A stretch of DNA of 64,000 nucleotides, taken from the NCBI RefSeq assembly GCF_027484945.1, contig NZ_JAIXRZ010000062.1:1-64000 (forward strand), read 5' to 3'. The notes under the pieces were generated by a model that was not told the DNA's origin, ran no database searches, and saw only the letters and a program-made list of their open reading frames with translations. The stretch comes from Flavobacterium sp. (GTDB lineage: Bacteria > Bacteroidota > Bacteroidia > Flavobacteriales > Flavobacteriaceae). How positions within the stretch are numbered: the stretch's first letter is position 1; each line of letters starts with the position of its first letter. Of the stretch, positions 10,251-19,901 are shown in pieces. Made by a program: the position numbers and the translations under genes.

Positions 10251-11320
10251 TTTTTTTTTTCTCCATCAAAGTCGATGGAGCACAATTGCATCAAGGTAAG
10301 TTCGACTAATAAGCGTTGGTTTTGAGAAGATTTAAACTTCAAGTCACAAGCATTAGCCATTTCCATTGCTTGTAATAAAAAAGAGAATTCACATTTTTGC
10401 GCTTGTTCACCATATAATTTTTGGGCATGCGCTCCAGCTTCTAACAAAGGAAGCGTTACTGGATTTTTGCAAACCATCAATTCTCGAAAATGCGATGCTA
10501 ATCCTGTGATAAAATGGTGTCCGTCAAAGCCTTTAGAAAGAATGGTATTGTATTCAATAAGCGTTTGTGGAATATTGTGTGCCAAAATTAATTCGGTCAT
10601 CGCAATATAGGTTTCAAAATCCAGTACATTGAGATTTTCAGTAACGGCTTGACGGGTTAAATTCTTTCCGCAAAACGAAACTATACGATCAAAGATTGAC
10701 AAGGCATCTCGCATTGCACCATCAGCTTTTTGCGCAATAATATGCAATGCGTCATCTTCAAATTGAATCGCTTGATTGCGTGCTACTTCGGCCAAATGTT
10801 CTTTGGCATCTTTTACGGTAATACGTTTAAAATCAAAAATCTGACAACGCGATAAAATCGTCGGTATAATTTTGTGTTTTTCAGTAGTAGCTAAAATAAA
10901 AATGGCATGTTTAGGAGGCTCCTCTAAGGTCTTAAGAAAAGCATTAAACGCCGCCGTCGACAACATATGAACCTCATCAATAATATAGACTTTATATTGA
11001 CCGGTTTGTGGTGGTATTCGCACTTGGTCAATCAAGTTGCGAATGTCATCTACAGAATTATTGGATGCGGCATCTAATTCAAATACGTTGAAGGCAAAAT
11101 CTTCATTTGGGTCATCATAGCCCGGTTGGTTGATTTTACGTGCTAAAATTCGAGCACAAGTAGTTTTCCCAACTCCGCGAGGCCCTGTAAATAATAAGGC
11201 TTGTGCAAGATGATTGGTTTCTATAGCATTCAGTAAAGTATTGGTAATTGCCTGTTGACCCACAACATCTTTAAAGGTTTGCGGGCGGTATTTACGGGCA
11301 GATACTACAAACTGTTCCAT
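10238..11320 (-). CDS. dnaX: DNA polymerase III gamma subunit (zero-frame product of dnaX)
   Basis: SARKYRPQTFKDVVGQQAITNTL, GPRGVGKTTCARILA, IIDEVHMLS, LEEPP; zero frame terminates 4 codons past the A-run (LIS-stop). Confidence 0.93.
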   Translation of the reverse strand: MEQFVVSARKYRPQTFKDVVGQQAITNTLLNAIETNHLAQALLFTGPRGVGKTTCARILARKINQPGYDDPNEDFAFNVFELDAASNNSVDDIRNLIDQVRIPPQTGQYKVYIIDEVHMLSTAAFNAFLKTLEEPPKHAIFILATTEKHKIIPTILSRCQIFDFKRITVKDAKEHLAEVARNQAIQFEDDALHIIAQKADGAMRDALSIFDRIVSFCGKNLTRQAVTENLNVLDFETYIAMTELILAHNIPQTLIEYNTILSKGFDGHHFITGLASHFRELMVCKNPVTLPLLEAGAHAQKLYGEQAQKCEFSFLLQAMEMANACDLKFKSSQNQRLLVELTLMQLCSIDFDGEKKKLIS

Positions 11321-11493
11321 AGTGAATAATTGGATATACAAATATAGTTTTTTTAAGAAATCTAGTGTAGGTTATAATTCCTTTTTCCCGAAAACTTATT
11401 CACAACGGTTACCTTCAATTTTTCGCTACAGGATTGGTTTTGACCCTTTTTAATTATTAAAATTCAACCGTTACAATTCCAAGTATTTAAATG

Positions 11494-11501
11494 TATCTTT
11501 G
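11494..11501 (+). promoter_or_regulatory. Bacteroidota-type -7 box for rnpB
   Basis: TATCTTTG (TAnnTTTG); the same GTATCTTTGCA string precedes the SRP RNA at 58679. Confidence 0.6.
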
Positions 11502-11502
11502 C

Positions 11503-11814
11503 AGTGCAGACCGCCTTATCGCTGTCCCGTTTTCGGGAGGGAGGAAAGTCCGGACACCAAAGAGTAGCATAGCGGGTAACGCCCGTCTCTTGTCTTTAGC
11601 GGCAAGAAGGACAAGTGCAACAGAAAGAATGTACAGTTCGGCTGTAGTGAAATCAGGTAAACTCTATGCGGTGCAATGCCATGTATACCGACAGTTAAGG
11701 GTTACTCGTCCGTTGTCGGGGGGTAGGCAGATGGATCTTGTTAGTAATAACAGGACTAGATAAATGATAAGGGTTCCGAGTATTCGGAATACAGAATCCG
11801 GCTTATAGGTCTGC
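11503..11814 (+). ncRNA. rnpB: RNase P RNA (bacterial type A-like)
   Basis: Universal gaggaaagtccggac core; terminal pairing gcagacc (11506-11512) with ggtctgc (11808-11814); followed by T-run. Confidence 0.93.
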
Positions 11815-11818
11815 TTTT

Positions 11819-12367
11819 TTATTCTTCTTCAGAATACGCAAAAAACGAAAAAACCGATGCTCCATAATTGCGATCAAACGAAAAGTTTTGGAGTTGTTCC
11901 ATTTTAGTATTTTTAGAATGTTCCACTACTAAAACTCCTTCTTCATCCAACAAGTCTTGTACAAAAATTAATTCCACCAAACGGTGAAAATCCTTCTCGG
12001 CCATATCGTACGGTGGATCTGCAAAAATCACATCATAGTTTCCGCGGTGCCGCTCCAAAAATTTGAAAACATCACTTTTTATAGCCGTAATATTCAAGTC
12101 CAATTCGCGTGCCGTTTTTTTGATATAATTAACACAACCAAAATCCGCATCGATGCTCGTAATAGCTGCACATCCTCTCGAACCAAATTCATAACTTATA
12201 TTTCCTGTTCCTGAAAATAAATCGAGGACTTTTAGTTCTGAAAAGTGAAATTGATTGTTTAAAATATTGAATAAGGATTCCTTACTCATATCTGTAGTTG
12301 GACGAACGGGTAAGTTTTTGGGTGCAGTTAAGCGCCGTCCTTTGTATTTGCCAGAAATGATTCTCAC
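11819..12367 (-). CDS. rsmD: 16S rRNA (guanine(966)-N(2))-methyltransferase
   Basis: MRIISGKYKGRRLTAP, RPTTDMSKESLFNIL, DLFSGTGNISYE, DVIFADPPYD. Confidence 0.92.
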   Translation of the reverse strand: MRIISGKYKGRRLTAPKNLPVRPTTDMSKESLFNILNNQFHFSELKVLDLFSGTGNISYEFGSRGCAAITSIDADFGCVNYIKKTARELDLNITAIKSDVFKFLERHRGNYDVIFADPPYDMAEKDFHRLVELIFVQDLLDEEGVLVVEHSKNTKMEQLQNFSFDRNYGASVFSFFAYSEEE

Positions 12368-13188
12368 GCGTGCACAAGAATAAAATGATGACGGTTTTCC
12401 ATTTCGGTGCGCCCATTGGTTATCATCGCAGTGGATAGAAAGTTTACGTTGCGAACGTAGGAATAAACCATGGAATATAAGGGATCCTCTTCATTGATGT
12501 TGCCCAATAAATCAATCGAAAACAATTCTGGATTCAAATGCAGTTGCTCTGCTGTGAACAAGATGTAGTAGATAAAATCTTCGGGTGTTTTATAGTCAAA
12601 TGAATTATAGAATTGCAATTTTCGATTTTCAATAACAATAATTTCAAAATGACCGTTGTTCACATGGACAAACATTTTTCGATCCGCAGTATTTTTAGAG
12701 TAATCCAATAACTTTTGAACCAATAGTGTATGGGCATGTTGATAGTCAAACGTACCATATTGGTCGATAAAAAAGTTATTCATATTCACATAAGGAATAT
12801 ATACATTTTCCATCTCGTAATTGGGTATACTATCATAGGTGAAATAATCGGTTTCAAAAACCTTGGTATTGTACTGAAGATAGCTTCCAATAAAATCTTT
12901 ATCAAACAAAGCACTCGGGACAAAGGTACAGAGGCCATTACAGTGAATAATTTTGATTTCATCATAGCGATTGCGTAATTCTGGATGATCATGGAAAACA
13001 ACCGCAAATAAATCTTCAATTTTTGAACTGCGTTGGAACGAAGTGAAAGGAATGTCCTTTAATAGCACAATTTTATCCGTAATTCCATCAAAAACTGCAA
13101 ACGACAAACCGCTCAGGGATACCTGAATAGCGAGACGTTTATATGTTTTTTCAATAATGTTTTGCATTGCGTTGGAGTGGAATGACAA
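12364..13188 (-). CDS. DUF3822-family protein
   Basis: Partner of rsmD as commonly seen in Flavobacteriia; length and sequence pattern. Confidence 0.65.
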   Translation of the reverse strand: MSFHSNAMQNIIEKTYKRLAIQVSLSGLSFAVFDGITDKIVLLKDIPFTSFQRSSKIEDLFAVVFHDHPELRNRYDEIKIIHCNGLCTFVPSALFDKDFIGSYLQYNTKVFETDYFTYDSIPNYEMENVYIPYVNMNNFFIDQYGTFDYQHAHTLLVQKLLDYSKNTADRKMFVHVNNGHFEIIVIENRKLQFYNSFDYKTPEDFIYYILFTAEQLHLNPELFSIDLLGNINEEDPLYSMVYSYVRNVNFLSTAMITNGRTEMENRHHFILVHA

Positions 13189-13266
13189 ACTTACGAAATA
13201 TTGTTAATATAAGCTTGTGTTGATGTGCTTCAAATTCAAATCACCTCGACTATCTTTGTGGTTTGC

Positions 13267-14682
13267 ATGAAAAACTTTTATCAGCATTTATACCATTCGT
13301 TTCCGTTTCAACCTACGTTGAAGCAGGAAGTTTTTTTTCAAAAAATTGCCCATTACATCACGGACTCCAATGATGATCGAATTTTTGTATTAAAAGGTTA
13401 TGCTGGAACGGGTAAAACATCTGTAATTGCAACATTAGTGAATTGTTTGGCTGCGGTTAATTACAAATCGGTTTTGTTAGCACCAACGGGTCGAGCAGCG
13501 AAAGTTATTGCCAATTATTCTCAAAAACCGGCCTATACGATCCATAAAAAAATATATTTTCCAAAGAAGTCTGCTGCTGGTGTGACGTTTACGATACAGC
13601 AAAACAAACACAAAAACACGCTGTTTATTGTCGATGAGGCCTCAATGATTGCCGATCATGAGCATAGTTCAGGTAGTTCCCAAAACGGTTCGTTGTTGGA
13701 TGATTTAATTTTCTATGTTTATAATAATCAACAATGTAAATTGATTCTTTTGGGCGATACGGCGCAATTGCCACCGGTTAACCGTATCGATTCACCCGCA
13801 TTGAACACCGATACATTGGCCTTGCATTACGATAAAAAAGTCGATACGATTGAACTTGATGAAGTTATGCGTCAAGAGGAAAAATCGGGAATTTTATATA
13901 ATGCAACACAGTTGCGTGAATTGTTATTAGATGATTTTTTTGAAGGATTTCAGTTCCAATTACGTGGATTTAAGGATATTATTCGATTGGAAGATGGCGA
14001 TGAAATTCAAGATGCAATTAATAGTGCTTATGCTAATTTTTCGATTGAGGATACGGCTTTTATTGTTCGATCCAATAAACGCGCCAATCAATATAATGAA
14101 CAGATTCGTGCGCGAATTCTCTTTAAGGAAAGTATGTTAGCTGCAGGTGATTTTCTCATGGTGGTCAAGAATAATTATTTTTGGTTGAATGAGACTGATG
14201 CTGCCGGATTTATAGCAAATGGGGATATTATAGAAGTGTTGGAAATTTACAGTTATAAATCGTTGTATGATTTTCAGTTCGCCCGCGTAAAAATTCGAAT
14301 GGTCGATTATCCCGATCAATTGCCTTTTGAAACGGTCTTGATTTTGGATACGCTCAAAAGTGAAGCACCATCACTTACCTATGAACAAACCAATCGTTTG
14401 TATGAGGAAGTCTTGTTGGATTATGAGGATGAGCCATCAAAGTATAAAAAAATGGAAAAGTTGAAGCAGAATGAATACTTCAACGGACTCCAAGTAAAAT
14501 TTTCTTATGCAATTACCTGTCATAAATCGCAAGGAGGGCAGTGGAATACCGTCTTTGTTGAACAGCCCTATATGCCCGAAGGGATGAATGCCGATTATGT
14601 CCGATGGTTATATACGGCAATGACCCGAGCAAAAGATCGGTTATATTTGATCGGATTTAAAAATGATTTTTTTGAGGAATAA
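13267..14682 (+). CDS. ATP-dependent RecD-like helicase
   Basis: LKGYAGTGKTSVIATLV Walker A, FIVDEASM Walker B, GDTAQLPPV, YAITCHKSQGGQW, YTAMTRAKDRLYLIG. Confidence 0.9.
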   Translation: MKNFYQHLYHSFPFQPTLKQEVFFQKIAHYITDSNDDRIFVLKGYAGTGKTSVIATLVNCLAAVNYKSVLLAPTGRAAKVIANYSQKPAYTIHKKIYFPKKSAAGVTFTIQQNKHKNTLFIVDEASMIADHEHSSGSSQNGSLLDDLIFYVYNNQQCKLILLGDTAQLPPVNRIDSPALNTDTLALHYDKKVDTIELDEVMRQEEKSGILYNATQLRELLLDDFFEGFQFQLRGFKDIIRLEDGDEIQDAINSAYANFSIEDTAFIVRSNKRANQYNEQIRARILFKESMLAAGDFLMVVKNNYFWLNETDAAGFIANGDIIEVLEIYSYKSLYDFQFARVKIRMVDYPDQLPFETVLILDTLKSEAPSLTYEQTNRLYEEVLLDYEDEPSKYKKMEKLKQNEYFNGLQVKFSYAITCHKSQGGQWNTVFVEQPYMPEGMNADYVRWLYTAMTRAKDRLYLIGFKNDFFEE

Positions 14683-14729
14683 AAAAAGCAGATCTACGGA
14701 CCGACTTTTGGGATGATTTACTATTAAAA

Positions 14730-15440
14730 TTATTCGTGCATGGTGTGATAGACATTCATCACATCATCATCTTCTTCAATTTTTTCCAACAACTTTTCGA
14801 CATCGGCAACTTGTTCAGCGGTCAATTCTTTGGTTACCTGCGGGATACGTTCAAATCCAGAAGATAAAATTTCAATCCCTTCTGCTTCTAAATGTTTTTG
14901 AATCGAGCCAAAACTTTCAAAAGGGGCATACATTAATATACCGTCTTCATCTGCAAAGATTTCTTCAACGCCAAAATCGATCATCTCCAATTCCAATTCT
15001 TCAATATCTTGTCCGGTATTTGGGATGCGAAAATTACAAGTATGATCAAACATAAACTCGACTGATCCTTGTGTACCTAAGGTGCCATTACACTTATTAA
15101 AATAACTCCGGATATTGGCAACCGTTCGGTTGTTGTTGTCTGTTGCGGTTTCAATTAGAATCGCAATTCCATGCGGCGCATACCCTTCAAATAATACTTC
15201 TTTATAGTTAGCCGTGTCTTTATCGGATGCTTTTTTTATGGCGCGCTCAACATTTTCTTTGGGCATGTTTGCCGCTTTTGCATTTTGCATTACCGCTCGC
15301 AATCGTGCATTCGATTCCGGATTTGGACCTCCCTCTTTTACAGCAATTACAATGTCTTTTCCAATTCGAGTAAACGTTTTTGCCATTGCTGACCAACGTT
15401 TCATTTTACGGGCTTTTCTAAATTCAAACGCTCTTCCCAT
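14730..15440 (-). CDS. YebC/PmpR-family transcriptional/translational regulator
   Basis: MGRAFEFRKARKMKRWSAMAKTFTRIGKDIVIAVKEGGPNPESNARLR; start at ATG 15440. Confidence 0.92.
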   Translation of the reverse strand: MGRAFEFRKARKMKRWSAMAKTFTRIGKDIVIAVKEGGPNPESNARLRAVMQNAKAANMPKENVERAIKKASDKDTANYKEVLFEGYAPHGIAILIETATDNNNRTVANIRSYFNKCNGTLGTQGSVEFMFDHTCNFRIPNTGQDIEELELEMIDFGVEEIFADEDGILMYAPFESFGSIQKHLEAEGIEILSSGFERIPQVTKELTAEQVADVEKLLEKIEEDDDVMNVYHTMHE

Positions 15441-15527
15441 AGTTGCGATTATTTTGCAGTTTATGATTTTAATTACGTAAAGCAAAGGTAAACTTTTCGC
15501 TAGAAAAGTCAAAAACCGTAGTACGTC

Positions 15528-16610
15528 TTATTTCTTATAAAATGGCATTTTAACCACCTTAGCGGCTACTTGGTTGTTTCTGATTTTAATAAAGATTGGG
15601 CTATCAACAGTAGCAAATTCAGACTTTACATACCCCATACCAATTCCTTTTCCTAAAGTTGGTGCCATTGTGCCCGAAGTGACAATTCCAATGCTGTTCC
15701 CCTGTGCATCTACAATTTCATAATCATGCCGGGGAATACCACGATCCAACAACTCAAAACCAACTAATTTGCGCTGCACCCCATTTTCTTTTTGTGATTT
15801 TAATTCAGTACAGTTGGTAAATTCTTTGGTAAATTTGGTAATCCAACCCAGTCCAGCTTCAATAGGAGAGGTGTTGTCATTGATATCGTTACCATATAAA
15901 CAAAAACCCATTTCTAACCGAAGGGTATCGCGCGCAGCAAGTCCTATCGGTTTAATTCCAAATGCAGCCCCAGCTTCAAATACTTTGGTCCACAATTGTT
16001 CAACGTCAGCGTTTTTACAATACAATTCAAAACCACCCGAGCCAGTATAACCAGTAGCCGAAATAATTACATCTTCAATTCCAGCAAATGTGCCTACTTT
16101 GAAATGGTAATACTGAATCGCTGCTAAATCTACAGAGGTTAGCGATTGCATCGCTTCAATGGCTTTTGGACCTTGAATTGCTAATAACGAATAGTCATCG
16201 GATAGATTTTGCATCGTTGCTCCGTTGGAGTTGTGTGAAGCAATCCAATTCCAGTCTTTTTCTATGTTAGAAGCATTTACAACTAATAAATAGTGTGTTT
16301 CTTCCAAGCGGTAAACAATCAAGTCGTCTACAATTCCTCCATTTTCATTAGGTAAACATGAATATTGTGCGCGACCGACCTCCAAAACTGAAGCGTCATT
16401 AGAAGTAACACGTTGTATTAATTCTAAAGCGTTCGGACCCGAAATTAAGAATTCACCCATGTGCGAAACATCAAAAACACCGACTCCATTTCGAACCGTT
16501 TCATGTTCGCTATTAACCCCTTCATATTGAACAGGCATGTTGTATCCGGCAAAAGGAACCATTTTTGCACCTAATTGCTCATGTATGTGTGATAAAGCAG
16601 TATTTTTCAT
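15528..16610 (-). CDS. gcvT: Glycine cleavage system aminomethyltransferase
   Basis: [50 protein letters not shown]. Confidence 0.95.
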   Translation of the reverse strand: MKNTALSHIHEQLGAKMVPFAGYNMPVQYEGVNSEHETVRNGVGVFDVSHMGEFLISGPNALELIQRVTSNDASVLEVGRAQYSCLPNENGGIVDDLIVYRLEETHYLLVVNASNIEKDWNWIASHNSNGATMQNLSDDYSLLAIQGPKAIEAMQSLTSVDLAAIQYYHFKVGTFAGIEDVIISATGYTGSGGFELYCKNADVEQLWTKVFEAGAAFGIKPIGLAARDTLRLEMGFCLYGNDINDNTSPIEAGLGWITKFTKEFTNCTELKSQKENGVQRKLVGFELLDRGIPRHDYEIVDAQGNSIGIVTSGTMAPTLGKGIGMGYVKSEFATVDSPIFIKIRNNQVAAKVVKMPFYKK

Positions 16611-16743
16611 TATATCGATGTTGGTTTGTGGCGCAAAAGTAAGAAATAAAGAAACAACAGCAATTAAAATTCAGTTTCAAATTTGCTAGAAGTCAAACAC
16701 CAATAAGGCTTCAAAAACACGAAACATTTCCTATCTTCGCTCT

Positions 16744-17007
16744 ATGAAATCATCCATTATTTGCGTTGGTGCTACTCTCGTCGATGAAATTTATTTCAGT
16801 CAGTCCCCAATGGTACTAGAAACTTCGAATCCAGCAAAAGGCACGATGCGTTTTGGAGGTGTAATGGCCAATGTAGCGCGTCATCTCGCAGCATTAAAAA
16901 TTCCGAATACATTGATCACCGCTTTAGGAGATGATGCATATGGAAATGAAATTTATCATCATTTTAAAGCTTCTGTATCCCCATATGATAGAACACTTGA
17001 AAACTAA
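16744..17007 (+). pseudogene. Truncated PfkB-family (psuK-like) kinase, N-terminal remnant
   Basis: ICVGATLVDEIYFS...GTMRFGGVMANVARHLAALKIPNTLITALGDDAYGNEI matches PfkB N-terminus, then stops at 87 aa directly before psuG; catalytic C-terminus absent. Confidence 0.75.
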
Positions 17008-17016
17008 ATTTTATCC

Positions 17017-17928
17017 ATGAATTCCTTTCTCCAATTAAGTCCAGAAGTTGCCGACGCAATCGCAACAAACAAACCTATTGTTGCCTTAGAATCCACTATT
17101 ATTTCCCATGGTATGCCTTGGCCTCAAAATGCTCAGACCGCAAAAGCAGTAGAAGGAGTTGTTCGCGCTCATGGTGCTGTGCCGGCTACTATTGCAATTC
17201 GCAATGGCTATTGCCGTGTAGGATTGTCTGATACTGAACTTGATGATTTTGCACAATCTTCAGGAGTGTGGAAAGTTAGTCTTCGCGATATGCCCTATGT
17301 GATTGCACAAAAAATAGACGGTGCTACAACAGTGGCTACAACCATGCATATTGCGGCTATGGCTGGTATTTCAATTTTTGCAACGGGAGGTATTGGTGGT
17401 GTCCATCGTGGTGCAACCACAACCATGGATATCTCTGCTGATTTAACAGCGATGAGTCGCACCAATGTTGCCATAGTTGCAGCGGGTGTAAAATCGATAT
17501 TGGATATTGGTTTAACTTTAGAATATTTAGAAACTTTAGGGGTGCCGGTTGTTACATACGGCCAATCTGAGTTTCCAAGTTTCTACTCATCAAAGAGTGG
17601 TTTTCAATCGCCTATGAGTGAAAATTCTATTACTGGATTAGCCCAAATGCTTAAAGTGAAATGGGGTTTAGCTTTAGAGGGTTCGGTTCTTATTGCTAAT
17701 CCAGTTCCACAGGCCTATGAGATGCCAATGGAAGCAGTTGAAACACATATTTTGGAAGCATTAAATACGGCAAATACGATGGGAATTAAAGGTAAAGAGG
17801 TTACTCCCTTTATTTTAAAACATATTGCCGAACATACCCAAGGGGAGAGTTTAGAAGCAAATATTGCATTAATAAAAAATAATGCAAAACTGGCCGCTGA
17901 ACTGGCAGTTGCCTATTCGAAACTTTAA
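17017..17928 (+). CDS. psuG: Pseudouridine-5'-phosphate glycosidase
   Basis: PIVALESTIISHGMPWPQN, FATGGIGGVHRGA. Confidence 0.93.
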   Translation: MNSFLQLSPEVADAIATNKPIVALESTIISHGMPWPQNAQTAKAVEGVVRAHGAVPATIAIRNGYCRVGLSDTELDDFAQSSGVWKVSLRDMPYVIAQKIDGATTVATTMHIAAMAGISIFATGGIGGVHRGATTTMDISADLTAMSRTNVAIVAAGVKSILDIGLTLEYLETLGVPVVTYGQSEFPSFYSSKSGFQSPMSENSITGLAQMLKVKWGLALEGSVLIANPVPQAYEMPMEAVETHILEALNTANTMGIKGKEVTPFILKHIAEHTQGESLEANIALIKNNAKLAAELAVAYSKL

Positions 17929-18044
17929 GGAGGCTTATTTAGTATTAAAAAGTTGTTATTTATTTTAAATCGTCCTCTTTAAGCCAAAAAACATTTGTAA
18001 TTTTGCCCTAGAATTGATAAAACACTTTAGAAAATTAGAACGAT

Positions 18045-19448
18045 ATGAGTCAGTTTGATGTTACTATAATTGGATCCGGTCCTGGAGGATATGTGGCGGC
18101 AATCCGATGTGCACAGTTAGGTTTTAAAACCGCAATTATTGAAAAATACAGCACCTTAGGAGGGACTTGTTTAAATGTAGGTTGTATTCCCTCGAAGGCT
18201 TTATTAGCTTCTTCCCATCATTTTGAAGAATTGCAACATTTTGCTGATCATGGAATTGAAGTAAGTGGTGCTATTTCGGTTAATCTTGCAAAAATGATTG
18301 AACGAAAACAACAAGTAGTCGAGCAAACGTGTGGCGGTATTAAATTCTTGATGGATAAAAATAAAATTACCGTTTTTGAAGGTGTGGGCTCTTTTGTGGA
18401 TGCAACCCATATTAATGTTGCAAAAAAAGATGGTTCAAATTCTGTATTGGAATCCAAGTATACAATAATCGCTACAGGATCTAAACCTGCAACATTACCG
18501 TTTATTTCGATTGATAAAGAACGTATCATCACTTCTACTGAAGCATTGAAATTAAACGAGATTCCAAAACATTTAGTAATTATTGGGGGTGGAGTTATCG
18601 GTATCGAATTGGGACAAGTGTATTTGCGATTGGGAGCTCAGGTTTCTGTTGTAGAGTATTTGGATCGAATTATTCCTAGTATGGATGCAGGTTTATCCAA
18701 AGAATTAACTAAAGTCTTGAAAAAGCAAGGCATGAAGTTTTACACTTCGCATAAAGTAAAAGAAGTTACCCGAAAAGGAAAGGCTGTAACGGTTAAAGCA
18801 GATGATGCTAAAGGAAATGAATTGGTACTCGAGGGCGATTACTGTTTAGTTGCAGTGGGTCGTCGTCCCTATACAGATGGATTAAATGCAGAAGCGGCCG
18901 GTGTTAAAATTACCGAACGTGGTCAAGTAGAAGTCAATGATCATTTGCAAACTACCGCTGCTAATATCTATGCTATAGGTGATGTTGTGCGAGGAGCAAT
19001 GTTGGCTCACAAGGCAGAAGAAGAAGGAGTAATGGTGGCTGAATATTTGGCGGGTCAACGTCCACATATTGACTATAATTTAATTCCAGGTGTGGTATAT
19101 ACCTGGCCTGAAGTGGCTGGTGTAGGAAAAACGGAAGAGCAATTGAAAGAAGCTGGAGTTGCCTATAAAGCAGGAAGTTTTCCTTTCAAAGCATTGGGTC
19201 GCGCACGCGCTAGCGCTGATTTAGACGGTTTTGTAAAGGTATTAGCCGATGCAAAAACCGATGAGATTTTAGGTATGCACATGATTGGTGCCCGTTGTGC
19301 CGACCTTATAGCTGAAGCGGTTATAGCGATGGAATTCCGTGCTTCAGCAGAAGATTTAACGCGAATGTCACATGCGCATCCAACCTTTGCTGAGGCGATA
19401 AAAGAAGCGGCATTGGCTGCTACCGAAAATCGAGCTCTACATGTGTAA
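18045..19448 (+). CDS. lpdA: Dihydrolipoyl dehydrogenase
   Basis: IIGSGPGGYVAAIRCAQLG, GGTCLNVGCIPSKALL, AIGDVVRGAMLAHKAEEEG, SHAHPTFAEA. Confidence 0.95.
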   Translation: MSQFDVTIIGSGPGGYVAAIRCAQLGFKTAIIEKYSTLGGTCLNVGCIPSKALLASSHHFEELQHFADHGIEVSGAISVNLAKMIERKQQVVEQTCGGIKFLMDKNKITVFEGVGSFVDATHINVAKKDGSNSVLESKYTIIATGSKPATLPFISIDKERIITSTEALKLNEIPKHLVIIGGGVIGIELGQVYLRLGAQVSVVEYLDRIIPSMDAGLSKELTKVLKKQGMKFYTSHKVKEVTRKGKAVTVKADDAKGNELVLEGDYCLVAVGRRPYTDGLNAEAAGVKITERGQVEVNDHLQTTAANIYAIGDVVRGAMLAHKAEEEGVMVAEYLAGQRPHIDYNLIPGVVYTWPEVAGVGKTEEQLKEAGVAYKAGSFPFKALGRARASADLDGFVKVLADAKTDEILGMHMIGARCADLIAEAVIAMEFRASAEDLTRMSHAHPTFAEAIKEAALAATENRALHV

Positions 19449-19452
19449 ACAT

Positions 19453-19483
19453 AAAAAAAATCCCGCTTTTAGCGGGATTTTTA
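19453..19483 (+). terminator. Rho-independent terminator (convergent, lpdA / response regulator)
   Basis: aaaaaaaatcccgct-ttt-agcgggattttt. Confidence 0.85.
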
Positions 19484-19504
19484 TTGCTAATTCCTTTAAA
19501 AAAA

Positions 19505-19900
19505 TTAATTGACAGAATCACAAATCGTATCAACCATTTCTTTTGTCATGGGTTTGTTTAAATAATTTTTAACGATAGGATATTTTTTAGCACGCTCAAT
19601 ATCATCATAATTGGCAGAGGATGTCATAATATAAATGCTAACATTTTCATTAAATGCCTTTGGGTTTTGTTGAATTTGATCTAAAAATCCAAATCCATTA
19701 AGAACAGGCATATTCAAATCTAAAAAGACAACAATTTTCTTATCAATTTGCTCAAGCATTCCTGTTAATTTTTTTAGCGCAATTGTTGCATCATTATACA
19801 ACGCTATAGAGGAAGTACATTTACCTAAATCCAAATACATTTTCCCAAGACGTAAAAAAATATCGTCGTCGTCAATAACAAAAAAGTTGGTGTTTTTCAT
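19505..19900 (-). CDS. CheY-like response regulator
   Basis: FFVIDDDDIFL, VVFLDLNMPVLNGFGFL, receiver-only length. Confidence 0.88.
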   Translation of the reverse strand: MKNTNFFVIDDDDIFLRLGKMYLDLGKCTSSIALYNDATIALKKLTGMLEQIDKKIVVFLDLNMPVLNGFGFLDQIQQNPKAFNENVSIYIMTSSANYDDIERAKKYPIVKNYLNKPMTKEMVDTICDSVN

Positions 19901-19901
19901 T

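Noticed and set aside
9570-11320. dnaX as a simple pseudogene
   Set aside because: Both frames are long and otherwise intact, and the shift point is a classic slippery run, so recoding is more likely; sequencing error remains possible.
11491-11763. 90-aa plus-strand ORF
   Set aside because: Lies within the RNase P RNA gene; not a protein.
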